Below are positions 34,400 through 43,479 of a stretch of 64,000 nucleotides of DNA, piece by piece. A program made the position numbers and the translations under genes. This stretch comes from Thermoplasmata archaeon UBA61 (lineage in GTDB: Archaea; Thermoplasmatota; Thermoplasmata; Lutacidiplasmatales; UBA184), in assembly GCA_002503985.1 (NCBI GenBank), contig DASW01000008.1, positions 186,001-250,000 on the forward strand, in the 5' to 3' direction. Numbering within the stretch: position 1 is the stretch's first letter; the number at the start of each line of letters is the position of its first letter. The notes beneath the pieces were generated by a model. That model had not been told where the DNA came from. It saw nothing but the letters and a program-made list of their open reading frames with translations, and did no database searches.

Positions 34400-36883
34400 G
34401 TGATCGACGCGGCGCGAAGGCCGTCGACCTCCTCTCTTCCTTTGATTGGACGTAAGGAAGTAGTGGAGGACGCCGGCCAGTTGTTGGTCCAGGCGAGGGA
34501 AGGCCGTGGCCAAGGGCTCATCCTCACCGGTGCCAGGGGAGCGGGAAAGAGTCAGCTCCTTCGCGCGATCACAGAACTAGGTGTACGGGACCGGTTTCGT
34601 GTCTTGGTCGGTCGCGGACGGCCGGAAGAGTTGCCCGCCCCGTTCAGCCTCGTGCGGGACCTGCTCGGCGCGGTCGACCAGGAACCGCCGACCGTATCCG
34701 AGAACCGTTACCAAGGCTTGCCGACCCCCTTCCCCTTCGCTCCGTCCGGCGAGTCGACTACCGCCCCGTCCCCAAGGGACGAGGGGTCCGTCCCCACGAC
34801 GGCCGTTCTGGACGACTTCGACAAGATCCTAGCGCCCTTTGCCGAGCAGGGGGTGGGCGGTTTCGAAATAGGCCGAGAGGAACTCCTCGGACGGGTCGCA
34901 GAGTCCTTCCTTCGTCTTTCGCAGGACCGACCTCTCCTCATCGCGATCGACGACCTGCACTTCGCGGATGACTCCTCGTTGGAGATCCTCCTGCGGCTGG
35001 GCCTCGATCTGCGTAGGATGCGAGCGGTCGTCATCGCGACGGCCGGCGTGGCGGACGAGGTCCCCGAACGAGCGCGTGCGGGTCTCGAGAACCTGCGGCG
35101 CTCTCCGGCCTTCCGCACTACGGCCCTCCGGGCGTTCACCCTCGCCGAGGTGACCGAGCTCATCCGTTGGATCTTCGGCGGGGCCAGTCCGGACCCGGCG
35201 GACGTGCTGCGGTGGTACACCGAGACCGAGGGGAATCCGTCGTTCATCGAGCATCTGGTCCGGTCCGCGACCGGATATCGATTCACGGCACGGGACCTGG
35301 CCCTCCTCGAAGGTCCGACCCTGCCCGACGCCGTCTCCGCCCGAATCCAGTCCCTCAGCCGGGACGAGCGTAGGATCTTGGCGCATGCGGCCGTGCTCGG
35401 CCAGGAGTTCGCCTTCGCCGACCTGCACGCCGTTACAGAGCTGGGGGAGGAACGGATCAGCGAAGGTGTGGACCGTCTAGTCCAAGAAGGCTTCCTTCGG
35501 GAGAAGGGTCACGAGACGTACGGTTTCGCCACCGAGTCGATCCGGGTCCGAGTCTACTCCGACCTCACTGAGACCCATCGCAGGATCTTGCACCAGAAGA
35601 CCGGAATCGTCCTCGAAGCCAAAGCCGGAACACCGGAATCCGAGCTCGCACGTCACTTCTACCTCGGCCACGACAACGAGAGGGCCGTCAAGTACAGTAT
35701 CACGGCGGCGCAGAGCGCGACCCGAGGGTTCGCGTTCGAGACCGCCGCGACCTTGTTGGTGCGCGCCCTGGAGTCCGAACGGCGTCGGCCGAGCCCGGAC
35801 CCGATCACCGAGATACGGCTATTGACCGAAGCGGGCCGTCTGCTCCGGGAGGCGGGAAGTCCCCACCGTTCGGAAGAGTTGCTCATCCAGGCGGTCGGGC
35901 TCGCTCGGTCCCACCCCGACCATGACCTCGAGCTCGGGCACGCTTTGATGAGCCTGGCCTGGGCCCGATACGAGCTGGGCGAGTACCCGAGCGGGGAAGC
36001 TCTCGCTTCCGAAGCCTGGGAGTATCTCCCCAAGGTAGGCACCGCTCGGGACCTGATGGCGCTCCATCGTGTCTCGGGCCTTTCGAGCTGGCGGAGAGGC
36101 AACATCGAGCAAGCGACCACGCACTTCCGAGCGGCTCTCGATATCGCCGAGAAAGAAGGCACGGCGCTCGACCAAGGCTACGCGCTCGTGGACATCGCCA
36201 ATGCGATGCTCGCGGTCGACCGACAGGGCCTGCAGCCCGTGCTGGAACTGTACTCGCAAGCCACCGACCTGTTCGCGAAAGAGAAAAACCATGTCGCCCT
36301 CGCTCGGGTCCTGATGAACCGTTCCTGGGCGGAATGGGAGGCCGGCGAGACCGACCTGGCGCTCAAGGACCTTCGCCTCGCCATTGAAGAGGCCGAGCGT
36401 GCCCACTCCGCCCGGTGGATCGTCTGGTGCCAGTTCAACCTGGCTCAGATGGAGGTGGAACTTGGGCAGACCGCCTCCGCTCGGGTCTCCCTCGAACGGG
36501 CGGTCTATGCGCTCCGACCGGGCGAAGACCAATCCGCGGAGCAACAGATCCTGATGACACGAGGGATGATCGAGCAGGCCGACCGCTCCTTCGATTCGGC
36601 GGAGGCGAGCTATCACGAATCGCTCGAGCTTGCCCGACGGCTCAATGTGCCTTCGGACATCGCTGAGGTCGTGTTCCGGCAGGCCGAGTTGGCCCACGAC
36701 CGAGGGGATGACACGCGAGCCCGCAAACTGCTGGCCGAGTCGCTCGCCAGCGACCTCTTGGGCTACCACCCGAACTTCGCCGCCCGGGTGGCCGCCTTGG
36801 AAAAGTCGCTCGGACCCCCGCCCTCACAAGGTGAAGGTCCACCCGACCCCATACCCTCTGGGGATGGGCCCGGCCGGATTTGA
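34400..36883 (+). CDS. AAA-type ATPase with TPR-like repeats (MalT/STAND-like signalling ATPase)
   Basis: An 827-residue cytosolic protein. The N-terminal ATPase has Walker A GARGAGKS (about 44-51) and Walker B PLLIAIDDLHFADDSS (about 176-191), the arrangement of STAND/AAA_16 proteins such as MalT and related regulators. A winged-helix-like section follows (RDERRILAHAAVLGQEF...), then about ten TPR-type helical pairs (SLAWARYELGEYPSGEALASEAWEYL; GLSSWRRGNIEQATTHFRAALDIAEKEG). No C-terminal DNA-binding domain is seen, unlike LuxR-type members. It is probably a signal-responsive scaffold. The GTG start is fixed by the TATA box 27 nt upstream. The stop codon lies inside the convergent tRNA-Ile gene, so the last six residues are antisense to that tRNA. 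Confidence 0.8.
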   Translation: MIDAARRPSTSSLPLIGRKEVVEDAGQLLVQAREGRGQGLILTGARGAGKSQLLRAITELGVRDRFRVLVGRGRPEELPAPFSLVRDLLGAVDQEPPTVSENRYQGLPTPFPFAPSGESTTAPSPRDEGSVPTTAVLDDFDKILAPFAEQGVGGFEIGREELLGRVAESFLRLSQDRPLLIAIDDLHFADDSSLEILLRLGLDLRRMRAVVIATAGVADEVPERARAGLENLRRSPAFRTTALRAFTLAEVTELIRWIFGGASPDPADVLRWYTETEGNPSFIEHLVRSATGYRFTARDLALLEGPTLPDAVSARIQSLSRDERRILAHAAVLGQEFAFADLHAVTELGEERISEGVDRLVQEGFLREKGHETYGFATESIRVRVYSDLTETHRRILHQKTGIVLEAKAGTPESELARHFYLGHDNERAVKYSITAAQSATRGFAFETAATLLVRALESERRRPSPDPITEIRLLTEAGRLLREAGSPHRSEELLIQAVGLARSHPDHDLELGHALMSLAWARYELGEYPSGEALASEAWEYLPKVGTARDLMALHRVSGLSSWRRGNIEQATTHFRAALDIAEKEGTALDQGYALVDIANAMLAVDRQGLQPVLELYSQATDLFAKEKNHVALARVLMNRSWAEWEAGETDLALKDLRLAIEEAERAHSARWIVWCQFNLAQMEVELGQTASARVSLERAVYALRPGEDQSAEQQILMTRGMIEQADRSFDSAEASYHESLELARRLNVPSDIAEVVFRQAELAHDRGDDTRARKLLAESLASDLLGYHPNFAARVAALEKSLGPPPSQGEGPPDPIPSGDGPGRI

Positions 36884-36939
36884 ACCGGCGACCTTCCGGT
36901 TATCAGCCGGATGCTCCAGCCAAACTAAGCTACGGGCCC
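36865..36939 (-). tRNA. trnI: tRNA-Ile (GAU)
   Basis: Folds as a full cloverleaf without an intron: acceptor GGGCCCG/CGGGCCC, D stem GCTT/GAGC, anticodon stem TCCGG/CCGGA around CTGATAA (anticodon GAT), T stem GCCGG/CCGGC around TTCAAAT, discriminator A; no encoded CCA. Its 3' end overlaps the 3' end of the convergent ATPase gene by 19 bp. Confidence 0.97.
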
Positions 36940-37036
36940 CACCGTCAGGAAATCTGCCGCCACTTGAGCCTTTCCGGCTGTGGGACCCGTCCCGGCCGCA
37001 GCCATGCGAGATGCCCGGCCCTGAGGTCTGAGCCGG

Positions 37037-40000
37037 CTATACGTTCAGCACTCCGTTCCCACTCACCAGGTACCAGGTGTTGTCTCCGGCAGCGCCGGCC
37101 ATCGGGTTGGTGTTGATGGTCATCGGGTTGATCCACGATGCGTAAGTCATGACCCGGTTCTCTTGGTCGTAGTAGACGTAGAGGGCGAGATTGCTCGCGA
37201 CGTGCTCGACCAGGTTGTACATCAGCACACGCATCGGGCCGACCGGCATCGACGCGGCGGTGCTCATGCCCCACTCCATGGCCGCGTAAGCGTTGCCCTG
37301 GCAGGCCTGCAAGATCCCCGGCTGGTTCGCCCAGAAGACCAGCGACGACATCGAGTTGTCGGTGGTCGGCATGCCCGTCGGGGCGCCATGACCCGCGCTG
37401 CACGTCCATAGGCTGAGGCCCTGCTGGACCGCGTTGCTGTAGGTGTACGTCGCGTTCGGGTAGTACAGCGGGAGGACGTAGTCGGTCGGGTCGGGGTAGT
37501 CGGGCGCCCATGCGAGGTTGAAGAACGGTAGCGAGGACTGGCCGGGTGGCACCGGAAGATTTCCGATCACGAGCTGCCCGCCCAGATAGTCGAACGTGGT
37601 CGGCTCGAGCGCCCCTCCCGAGATCTGGCTGATGTAAGGCAGGTAGTCCTGGATCATCTGGTCGACTGTTGTCGCTCCTCTTTGGCCGAGGATCGAGAAC
37701 TGGCACGGTGAGGTTGACGTGCAATTCGCCAGCTCGGGGTCGTAGTATGGACCACCCTTTGTCGTCGCCTGGGTCCACCACCACGCCGCGCTTCCGACCA
37801 TGGCTGGGTTCGACACCGGGTCGGTGCTCGGCCAGCTGATGTTGGTCGGGTAGTAGTTTCCCATGTACTGCGGAATCGCTCCACCGTAGTTGAACCCGTA
37901 CTGGATCCCGTCCGTCGTGTATATCGTGTACTCGACGGTGGTGTACGGGAACGCGTTGACGAGAAACTCCCGCAGCCCGACGTAGTTGAAGAAGTCGCCC
38001 GGAACGTTCAGCGGGTTGGGGTCAATCGACTTCGCCGCGGAGACGCTAAACTCGAGGGCGAACGCCAGGAAGTTGATGTTCAGCGTCGGGATGGTGAACA
38101 TCCCAATCTTCCCCTCTTGGACCAGCGAGAGCATCTGCGGGGTCTCGCCGGGCAGGATGGTCGCGAAGTCGGTCTGTCCGGCCTTGTACTGCTCGATCCC
38201 GACCGTGTCGGTCGACTGGTAGACGACCGTGACCTTGGCCGCGTACTGGGTCGGTCCGGTTAGAGGCTCACAGTTGACCTGGCCCTTACAGCCCGTCGGG
38301 GGCTGGTAGGCCGGGTTCTGGGCGAGCGTGTAGCCGACCGACTGCTCGATCGGCTGGCCGGTGAGGTAGTACGGTCCGGACCCGACCATGTTCCACCGAA
38401 CGTTCGGCTGGATGCCCGGCGTGTTCAGCGAAAGCTCCTCGAAAGTGTCCCAGTACGTCGGGGAGGTGGTCTTGAGCCAGGTCTGGAACCCTGTGTCGGT
38501 GCTGCTCTTCGCGTTGCCGGGGAGGAGGCATGGCCCGTCTCCCTTCGAGGAGGAGGTAGTGCCGGGGAAGCCCGGAACGCCCGCGCTCTGGAAGGTGAAC
38601 CAGCCGCACGGCTCGACTGCCGAGCCGAGCGGATCGGCGACGAGCGTGAGAAAGAATGGCCAGGCCTGGCCTCCGCCCGAGGCGTTGAAGGTAACGCAGC
38701 CGTTCGACGCCGCCATTACGGCGGCCGGGCAGTATGTGCTGTCGTTAATGAGGATGGCTCCCAGGATGTTCGACGGAGTACTGTTGTAGGGGGCGTGAAT
38801 ACCGCTGTCCCATCTCGCGTTGGACTGCGCCTGCCCCGGTAGAAGTGACTGACACGGGATCCAGCCGGGCTGGGCACCGAACCCGGGAAGGTCGGCGAAG
38901 CCGCACGTCCGGGCGAACGTGAAGGCCACGTCGGACGGGAAGACCGGCCAGCTCGCGCCGGTCGACGGATCGTAGAAGCGCGCGACCTTGTCTATCGGGA
39001 ACGTCCAGTACTGCGGGGAGCTGGAAGCACCGTTGTTCACGATCAAGGGGGTCCCGTACATTGCCTGACAGCTGTCCGCGCCGTCGCTCCCGGGGACGCA
39101 GGTGGAAAGCTCGGGCAGGAACGAAACCGTGCTGCTTTCGTTGAAGGCTACGAGCGTCTGGTAGACGTTGTAAATCGGCTCAGCGCTGACGGTATCGTAG
39201 GCGACCGAGGGGTCCTCCGTCGTGGCCCCTCCGGGGGCAACCTCCTGGTAGATGATTTGGTCGGGATGAGGACTCACGGCAGGGGGGGGACCGGTGCGGG
39301 CGCATTCGCCACATCCCACTGGCACGCCGGCGGGAGAGACGTAGACCGTCCAGGTATAGTTCTGATAGATCGTACCGGACGGTGCGATGATCGCCCCGAC
39401 CATGGTGATGTAGTAGATGCCAGGAGCCTTGAAGGTGTAAGAAGCCGCCACGCTCGTCGAAGTAGATGCAAGGTCGGACTGCGTCCCACCCGTCGAAGTG
39501 AGTGTGGGGGGTTGATCCGAGTAGCCCGCGGTCGTCGAGTTCGCCGCGTACGTCGCCGAGACGTGGATGGATCCGGAGCCCTCTAGCCAACCGAACTGGG
39601 AAGCCCCTGTGCTCCCGTTGGTGAGCGTCGTGGCGACCGTGGGATAATAACCCGACCACGTCGTCTGGGAGCTCGGCAACACGACGACCGGGAAGAGGTA
39701 GTCTGTGCCATTGAACCAGGTCGAACCCACGAGCGCCCGGGCGCTCACGACGTAGGAACCCAGTCCAGAATACACGTGGCTGGAGGTCGGGTCAAACCCG
39801 GTATGCCTCGAACCATCGCCCCAAGACACCTCATACTCAGAAACAGCTACGCCACCGGTCACCGCGACGGTGGCGGTGAGGCTCTGTCCTTGAGCCAGGC
39901 CGGGACTGACTTGGTCCCAAGCGGAAATCGGCCAAGCGACGAACAGGACCACCTCGCCCGGCGGCCCCGGTAAAAAGCAAACCGGCGAGAGCGGAGGAGA

Positions 40001-40174
40001 ACAGGTGCGGTTGGTCGTGGACCCTTCCCCGGAGACCGCGCTCAGGACCACATACCCTGCGCCACCGACCACGACGATCAGTGCGACCAAGATCACGCCG
40101 GCAATCCTCCACGAGATCCTGGTTCGGCCCGTGCCGGAGGGACCGTGGGAGGAGGACTGGGTGTCAGTCGACAT
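37037..40174 (-). CDS. Oligopeptide-type ABC substrate-binding protein (family 5) with N-terminal PKD-like domain
   Basis: A membrane-anchored binding protein of 1,045 residues, about twice the usual length. A signal-anchor helix (about 24-45) is followed by a PKD-like domain (EVSWGDGSRHTG...SSHVYSGLGSYVVSARA), another beta domain, and from about residue 300 a family 5 (OppA/DppA-like) domain: EPIYNVYQTLVAFNES, DVAFTFART, NMVGSGPYYLTG, FFNYVGLREFLVNAFPY, WAPDYPDPTDYVLPLYYP. The frame continues to 40303; I take the ATG at 40174 (MSTDTQ), with an AGGAG 14 nt before it and a GGAAATACG box near 40231. No Dpp/Opp permease or ATPase is encoded nearby, so it is either an orphan receptor or works with a distant transporter. 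Confidence 0.85.
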   Translation of the reverse strand: MSTDTQSSSHGPSGTGRTRISWRIAGVILVALIVVVGGAGYVVLSAVSGEGSTTNRTCSPPLSPVCFLPGPPGEVVLFVAWPISAWDQVSPGLAQGQSLTATVAVTGGVAVSEYEVSWGDGSRHTGFDPTSSHVYSGLGSYVVSARALVGSTWFNGTDYLFPVVVLPSSQTTWSGYYPTVATTLTNGSTGASQFGWLEGSGSIHVSATYAANSTTAGYSDQPPTLTSTGGTQSDLASTSTSVAASYTFKAPGIYYITMVGAIIAPSGTIYQNYTWTVYVSPAGVPVGCGECARTGPPPAVSPHPDQIIYQEVAPGGATTEDPSVAYDTVSAEPIYNVYQTLVAFNESSTVSFLPELSTCVPGSDGADSCQAMYGTPLIVNNGASSSPQYWTFPIDKVARFYDPSTGASWPVFPSDVAFTFARTCGFADLPGFGAQPGWIPCQSLLPGQAQSNARWDSGIHAPYNSTPSNILGAILINDSTYCPAAVMAASNGCVTFNASGGGQAWPFFLTLVADPLGSAVEPCGWFTFQSAGVPGFPGTTSSSKGDGPCLLPGNAKSSTDTGFQTWLKTTSPTYWDTFEELSLNTPGIQPNVRWNMVGSGPYYLTGQPIEQSVGYTLAQNPAYQPPTGCKGQVNCEPLTGPTQYAAKVTVVYQSTDTVGIEQYKAGQTDFATILPGETPQMLSLVQEGKIGMFTIPTLNINFLAFALEFSVSAAKSIDPNPLNVPGDFFNYVGLREFLVNAFPYTTVEYTIYTTDGIQYGFNYGGAIPQYMGNYYPTNISWPSTDPVSNPAMVGSAAWWWTQATTKGGPYYDPELANCTSTSPCQFSILGQRGATTVDQMIQDYLPYISQISGGALEPTTFDYLGGQLVIGNLPVPPGQSSLPFFNLAWAPDYPDPTDYVLPLYYPNATYTYSNAVQQGLSLWTCSAGHGAPTGMPTTDNSMSSLVFWANQPGILQACQGNAYAAMEWGMSTAASMPVGPMRVLMYNLVEHVASNLALYVYYDQENRVMTYASWINPMTINTNPMAGAAGDNTWYLVSGNGVLNV

Positions 40175-40581
40175 GCCTCGACTTACATCTCCTGAAGACG
40201 CTCCTCGCATCCAAGAAGCGGAGGCTCGTATTTCCTCCTTAGCGGTGGCCGCCCGTCCAAATCCACCGATATGGATAGCCCGGTCCACACCGACCACGCG
40301 CACGTCGCGCCACCGAGTTCGCCGAGGCTATGGAACTCCACACGGAGGCACGTGGCCTAGCCAATCACCGGTATCGGGACGGGATCCCATCGGCGGACGG
40401 ACGCGGCTTTGTCGTCCTTCGCCGCGAAGAGCGGCCCAGGTCCCGCCTACCATTGTGTGGCTAGAGGATCATCGGGATCGAACGAGATCCCGGAGGCCAT
40501 CGTCAGGGAGTCTGCCGTCCTTGGAGAGCTGTCGGACGAGCCTCTGATGATGACCCGTTGTCAGGGTTCGACCTAAGGGTC
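40175..40581. other. 407-bp intergenic region with one perfect hairpin
   Basis: It lies upstream of the oligopeptide-binding protein gene and after the amino-acid permease gene. It holds the probable promoter of the former (minus-strand GGAAATACG near 40231) and a CGGGATC/GATCCCG hairpin with a 6-nt loop at 40473-40492. No believable ORF or known RNA was found; open frames here are GC artefacts. Confidence 0.4.
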
Positions 40582-41706
40582 TCACGCAGAGTTGGTGTCC
40601 TCGGTAGACGGAGGGGACCCCTGGATGGGTCCGGGTGCATCCCGAGCAGACACATGAACCGCGCCCAGGCCGAGAAGGTCGCGGTTTCGGCCTCCGGTGC
40701 CGAAGAGGCGCTTCGCCATGCCGACCTCCGGCGTGGGGGTCCCCAGGCCGGGGATGCGGCGGGTCTTTTCGACATAGGTCATCACCCGGCTCAGCGTGAC
40801 GTTGATCCCGAGGTAGAAGATGGTGAGCAGCACGAACGCCTCGACCGGACGGTTGTCATTGAGGCCGATGTTCAGGCTCGACCACTCGTAGAGCTCAAAG
40901 ATGGAGATGTAGCTCAGGATCGTGGCGGTCTTGAAGTTCGAGATCCACTCGTTCGTGAGCGGAAGGGTGACCAGCCGCAAGGTCTGGGGCATCGTGATTC
41001 GGAAGAAGGTCTGGAATCGGGTGAGCCCGACCGCCTTCGCGCCTTCGATCTGTCCAGCCTCGACCGACTGGATTCCGCCCCGGATTGCCTCGGCCTGATA
41101 GCCAGTGGTGTTGATGAGCAGGGCAATGAATCCGATCCAGTAGAATTGGCTCCAACCCAGGAAGGAGAACGACGGGGCCGTGAGGGCGACAGCGAAGAAT
41201 ACGATGTACAGCTGGACCAGGAACGGGGTGCCCCGGATCGCCTGAACGTATCCGGTGGCGAAGCCGTAGAGCGGCCACTGCCACAGGTACGAAAACCGAC
41301 CGCGGGCCTTCTTGCGGCGGAGCGACGGGTCCCGACGCGGTGGATGGGCCCGCACCATGCCGAGACCCATCGCGAGTCCCAGGCCGATGACGAAGGTGTA
41401 CGTCGTGAATTCGAGCGAGGTCTCGCAGGGACCGATCCCCGCGGGAAGGTTTTGGATGACGAAGGAGACGGAAAAGTACCTCAGCGACCCCAACAGGAAG
41501 AAGAAAGCGACCGCACACGCGACCCCGATCGGCACGTAGTAGGTGGACAGCTGGCTCCAGCGACTAACTCGTTCGTACCGCGGGGACGACACATTGGGGC
41601 CGGTGGTGATCGGCGGAGGAAGCGGGCCCGTCGGCCGCCGCGTCGGCGGCAAGTCGTCGGACAAGAGAGGCCGGCCAGGAAGTGCTCGCTCCTCTTCGCC
41701 GCTCAT
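40582..41706 (-). CDS. Polar amino-acid ABC transporter permease (second permease), extended
   Basis: HisM/GlnP-type membrane subunit, 374 residues against the usual 220 or so. The EAA loop that docks the ATPase is clear: EAIRGGIQSVEAGQIEGAKAVG followed by TRFQTFFRITMPQTLRLV. Extra parts are a Pro-rich cytosolic N-terminus of about 60 residues, a basic insert (RAHPPRRDPSLRRKKARGR) between the first helices and a Gly/Pro-rich C-terminal tail. It lies 6 nt after the ATPase stop as the last gene of the cassette SBP-permease-ATPase-permease. With two permease genes, the pore is probably a heterodimer. Confidence 0.9.
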   Translation of the reverse strand: MSGEEERALPGRPLLSDDLPPTRRPTGPLPPPITTGPNVSSPRYERVSRWSQLSTYYVPIGVACAVAFFFLLGSLRYFSVSFVIQNLPAGIGPCETSLEFTTYTFVIGLGLAMGLGMVRAHPPRRDPSLRRKKARGRFSYLWQWPLYGFATGYVQAIRGTPFLVQLYIVFFAVALTAPSFSFLGWSQFYWIGFIALLINTTGYQAEAIRGGIQSVEAGQIEGAKAVGLTRFQTFFRITMPQTLRLVTLPLTNEWISNFKTATILSYISIFELYEWSSLNIGLNDNRPVEAFVLLTIFYLGINVTLSRVMTYVEKTRRIPGLGTPTPEVGMAKRLFGTGGRNRDLLGLGAVHVSARDAPGPIQGSPPSTEDTNSA

Positions 41707-41712
41707 TCGTTC

Positions 41713-42444
41713 CTACCGAAGGATCTTCTTCATGAACGCCTGGGTCCGTTCGTGGCCCGCCCTCTCGAAAATCTCATCGGGGGTGCCCTCTTCTACCACC
41801 CGCCCCGCGTCAAAGAACACGACGCGGTCCGCCACCTCCTTCGCGAATCCCATCTCGTGGGTCACGACCGCCATCGTCATTCCCTCCTGTCCGATACGGC
41901 TCATCACCGCGAGCACCTCGTGGATAGATTCGGGGTCGAGGGCCGAGGTCGGTTCGTCGAAGAGGATCGCCTTCGGGTCCATCGCGAGGGCCCGGGCGAT
42001 GGCTACCCGCTGTTGCTGTCCCCCCGAGAGCTGCGCCGGATACGCGTTGAGCTTGTCGGCGAGCCCGACGCGGGTTAGCTGGGAAACTGCGACCTTTTCG
42101 GCCTTCGCGCGGTTCATCCTCTTGACGTGTCTCAGGGCGAGCATCACGTTCCGCTTCACCGTGAGGTGGGTGAAGAGGTTGAACGACTGGAACACCATCC
42201 CGATGTTTTGGCGCACCCACTCCGGGCGAATCCGGGGGTCTGTGAGCGCAACGTCGTCGAGGAAGATCTGTCCCTCGTCCGGGATCACGAGAAGATTCAT
42301 GCATCGCAGCAGGGTCGACTTCCCCGACCCGGACGGGCCCACGATGCACAGGACCTCTCCGGAGTTGACCTCCAGGTCGACGCCGCGGAGCACCTCGAGT
42401 TCGCCGAACGACTTCCGGACTCCTTTCACTCGAATCGAGCTCAT
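41713..42444 (-). CDS. Polar amino-acid ABC transporter ATPase (GlnQ-type)
   Basis: A 243-residue ABC ATPase that energises amino-acid import. Walker A GPSGSGKSTLLRCMN (about 36-50), Q-loop VFQSFNLFTHLTV, signature LSGGQQQRVAIARAL, Walker B AILFDEPTSALDPE, and H-loop VVTHEMGFAKEVADRVVFFDAGRVVEEG, which also matches the GlnQ/HisP subfamily. One feature differs slightly: the segment after the Q-loop reads RHVKRMNRAKAEKVA, as in many GlnQ proteins. Its ATGA overlaps the first permease, and the second permease follows 6 nt later. Confidence 0.96.
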   Translation of the reverse strand: MSSIRVKGVRKSFGELEVLRGVDLEVNSGEVLCIVGPSGSGKSTLLRCMNLLVIPDEGQIFLDDVALTDPRIRPEWVRQNIGMVFQSFNLFTHLTVKRNVMLALRHVKRMNRAKAEKVAVSQLTRVGLADKLNAYPAQLSGGQQQRVAIARALAMDPKAILFDEPTSALDPESIHEVLAVMSRIGQEGMTMAVVTHEMGFAKEVADRVVFFDAGRVVEEGTPDEIFERAGHERTQAFMKKILR

Positions 42445-43367
42445 GACTTTGCCACCTCGAGGCCCGGGACCTTGAACAGGTCCTCGACGCCGCGTACCGT
42501 GCGCGTGGCGATGTACGTCACCACGAAGTAGAGGAACGCCGCCTCAATCCAGACGACGAGCGAGCCTGCGAGATAGTGGGAATACTCGATCGAATTCGCG
42601 GCGAGGGCCAGGGAGACCCCCCCGAGCTCCATCCACCCGATGACGTTCAGCAGGGAGGTGTCCTTGATGGACGACGAGAACTCGTTGCCGAGGGCGGGGA
42701 GCGAAAGGCGGAACGCCTGCGGAAGAACGACCACGAACATCGCACGCATCCGGGAGATTCCCAGCGCGTCCGCGGCATCGGTCTGCCCCGCGGGAACAGA
42801 GAGGATGCCGGCCCGCATGATCTCGGCCTGATAGGCCGCCGTGTGAAGGGCGAGGGCGACGACGCCCATCCACATGATGAGCGTTTGAGCCGTGTACGGA
42901 TCGATCCCCGACCCACGGAGCTCGAGGCCGGTGATCAACGCGAAGAAGAAGATGAGCGCGATGGGCGGCATGCTCCGGAAGAAGTCCACAAAGACCGAGC
43001 CGAGCCCACGCAGGATGACGAAGCGGGTGGTCCGGGCCCATCCTACGAGGAAGCCGAGCCCGAACCCCACGGGAAGGATGACCCCGACCACCTCCAGGCT
43101 GAGAAGGAACCCTTGTAACGGGTGAATCGCAAGGAAAGAGTGGAGCGCGCCGAGCGCGAAGGAGAGGTGATAAACGCCGAGATAGCCCAACTCGAGAAGG
43201 AAGAGGATGCCCCCGACCACGGCGGCCCCCCCATAGACGACGTGAGACCAGATCTTCCAGACGAAGACCTTCTTGGCTCCGCCGCGGAGTCGGGTCTTCC
43301 AGTCTCGGCGGCGGACCTCGGGGGAGCCAGGGGAAAGGGTTGAGGCAGGGGAGGAGCCCCCGGTCAC
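42441..43367 (-). CDS. Polar amino-acid ABC transporter permease (first permease)
   Basis: HisM/GlnP-type membrane subunit of 308 residues. A soluble N-terminus of about 35 residues precedes helices beginning near residue 40. The EAA loop reads EIMRAGILSVPAGQTDAADALG followed by SRMRAMFVVVLPQAFRLS. Other family blocks are FVDFFRSMPPIALIFFFA and TAYQAE. It follows the binding-protein gene by 112 nt and overlaps the ATPase gene by ATGA. It differs enough from the second permease to suggest a heteromeric pore rather than a recent duplication. Confidence 0.92.
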   Translation of the reverse strand: MTGGSSPASTLSPGSPEVRRRDWKTRLRGGAKKVFVWKIWSHVVYGGAAVVGGILFLLELGYLGVYHLSFALGALHSFLAIHPLQGFLLSLEVVGVILPVGFGLGFLVGWARTTRFVILRGLGSVFVDFFRSMPPIALIFFFALITGLELRGSGIDPYTAQTLIMWMGVVALALHTAAYQAEIMRAGILSVPAGQTDAADALGISRMRAMFVVVLPQAFRLSLPALGNEFSSSIKDTSLLNVIGWMELGGVSLALAANSIEYSHYLAGSLVVWIEAAFLYFVVTYIATRTVRGVEDLFKVPGLEVAKS

Positions 43368-43479
43368 GGGTGTCGAGCTCCTCTCCGCCCGAGGATCACA
43401 GGCTAACGCGACTGCGCAACGTCCACCGGACGAGCCACGCGGACCTCCCCATGGGTCCTACCCAGGGACGGGGAAAGGC

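Noticed and set aside
36865..36939. tRNA-associated attachment site of an integrated element
   Set aside because: No integrase, direct repeat of the tRNA end, or phage/plasmid genes are present on either side.
40558..42078. 506-codon plus-strand frame opposite the ABC transporter
   Set aside because: Low-complexity Arg/Glu/Asp shadow; the minus-strand permease and ATPase have clear family motifs.
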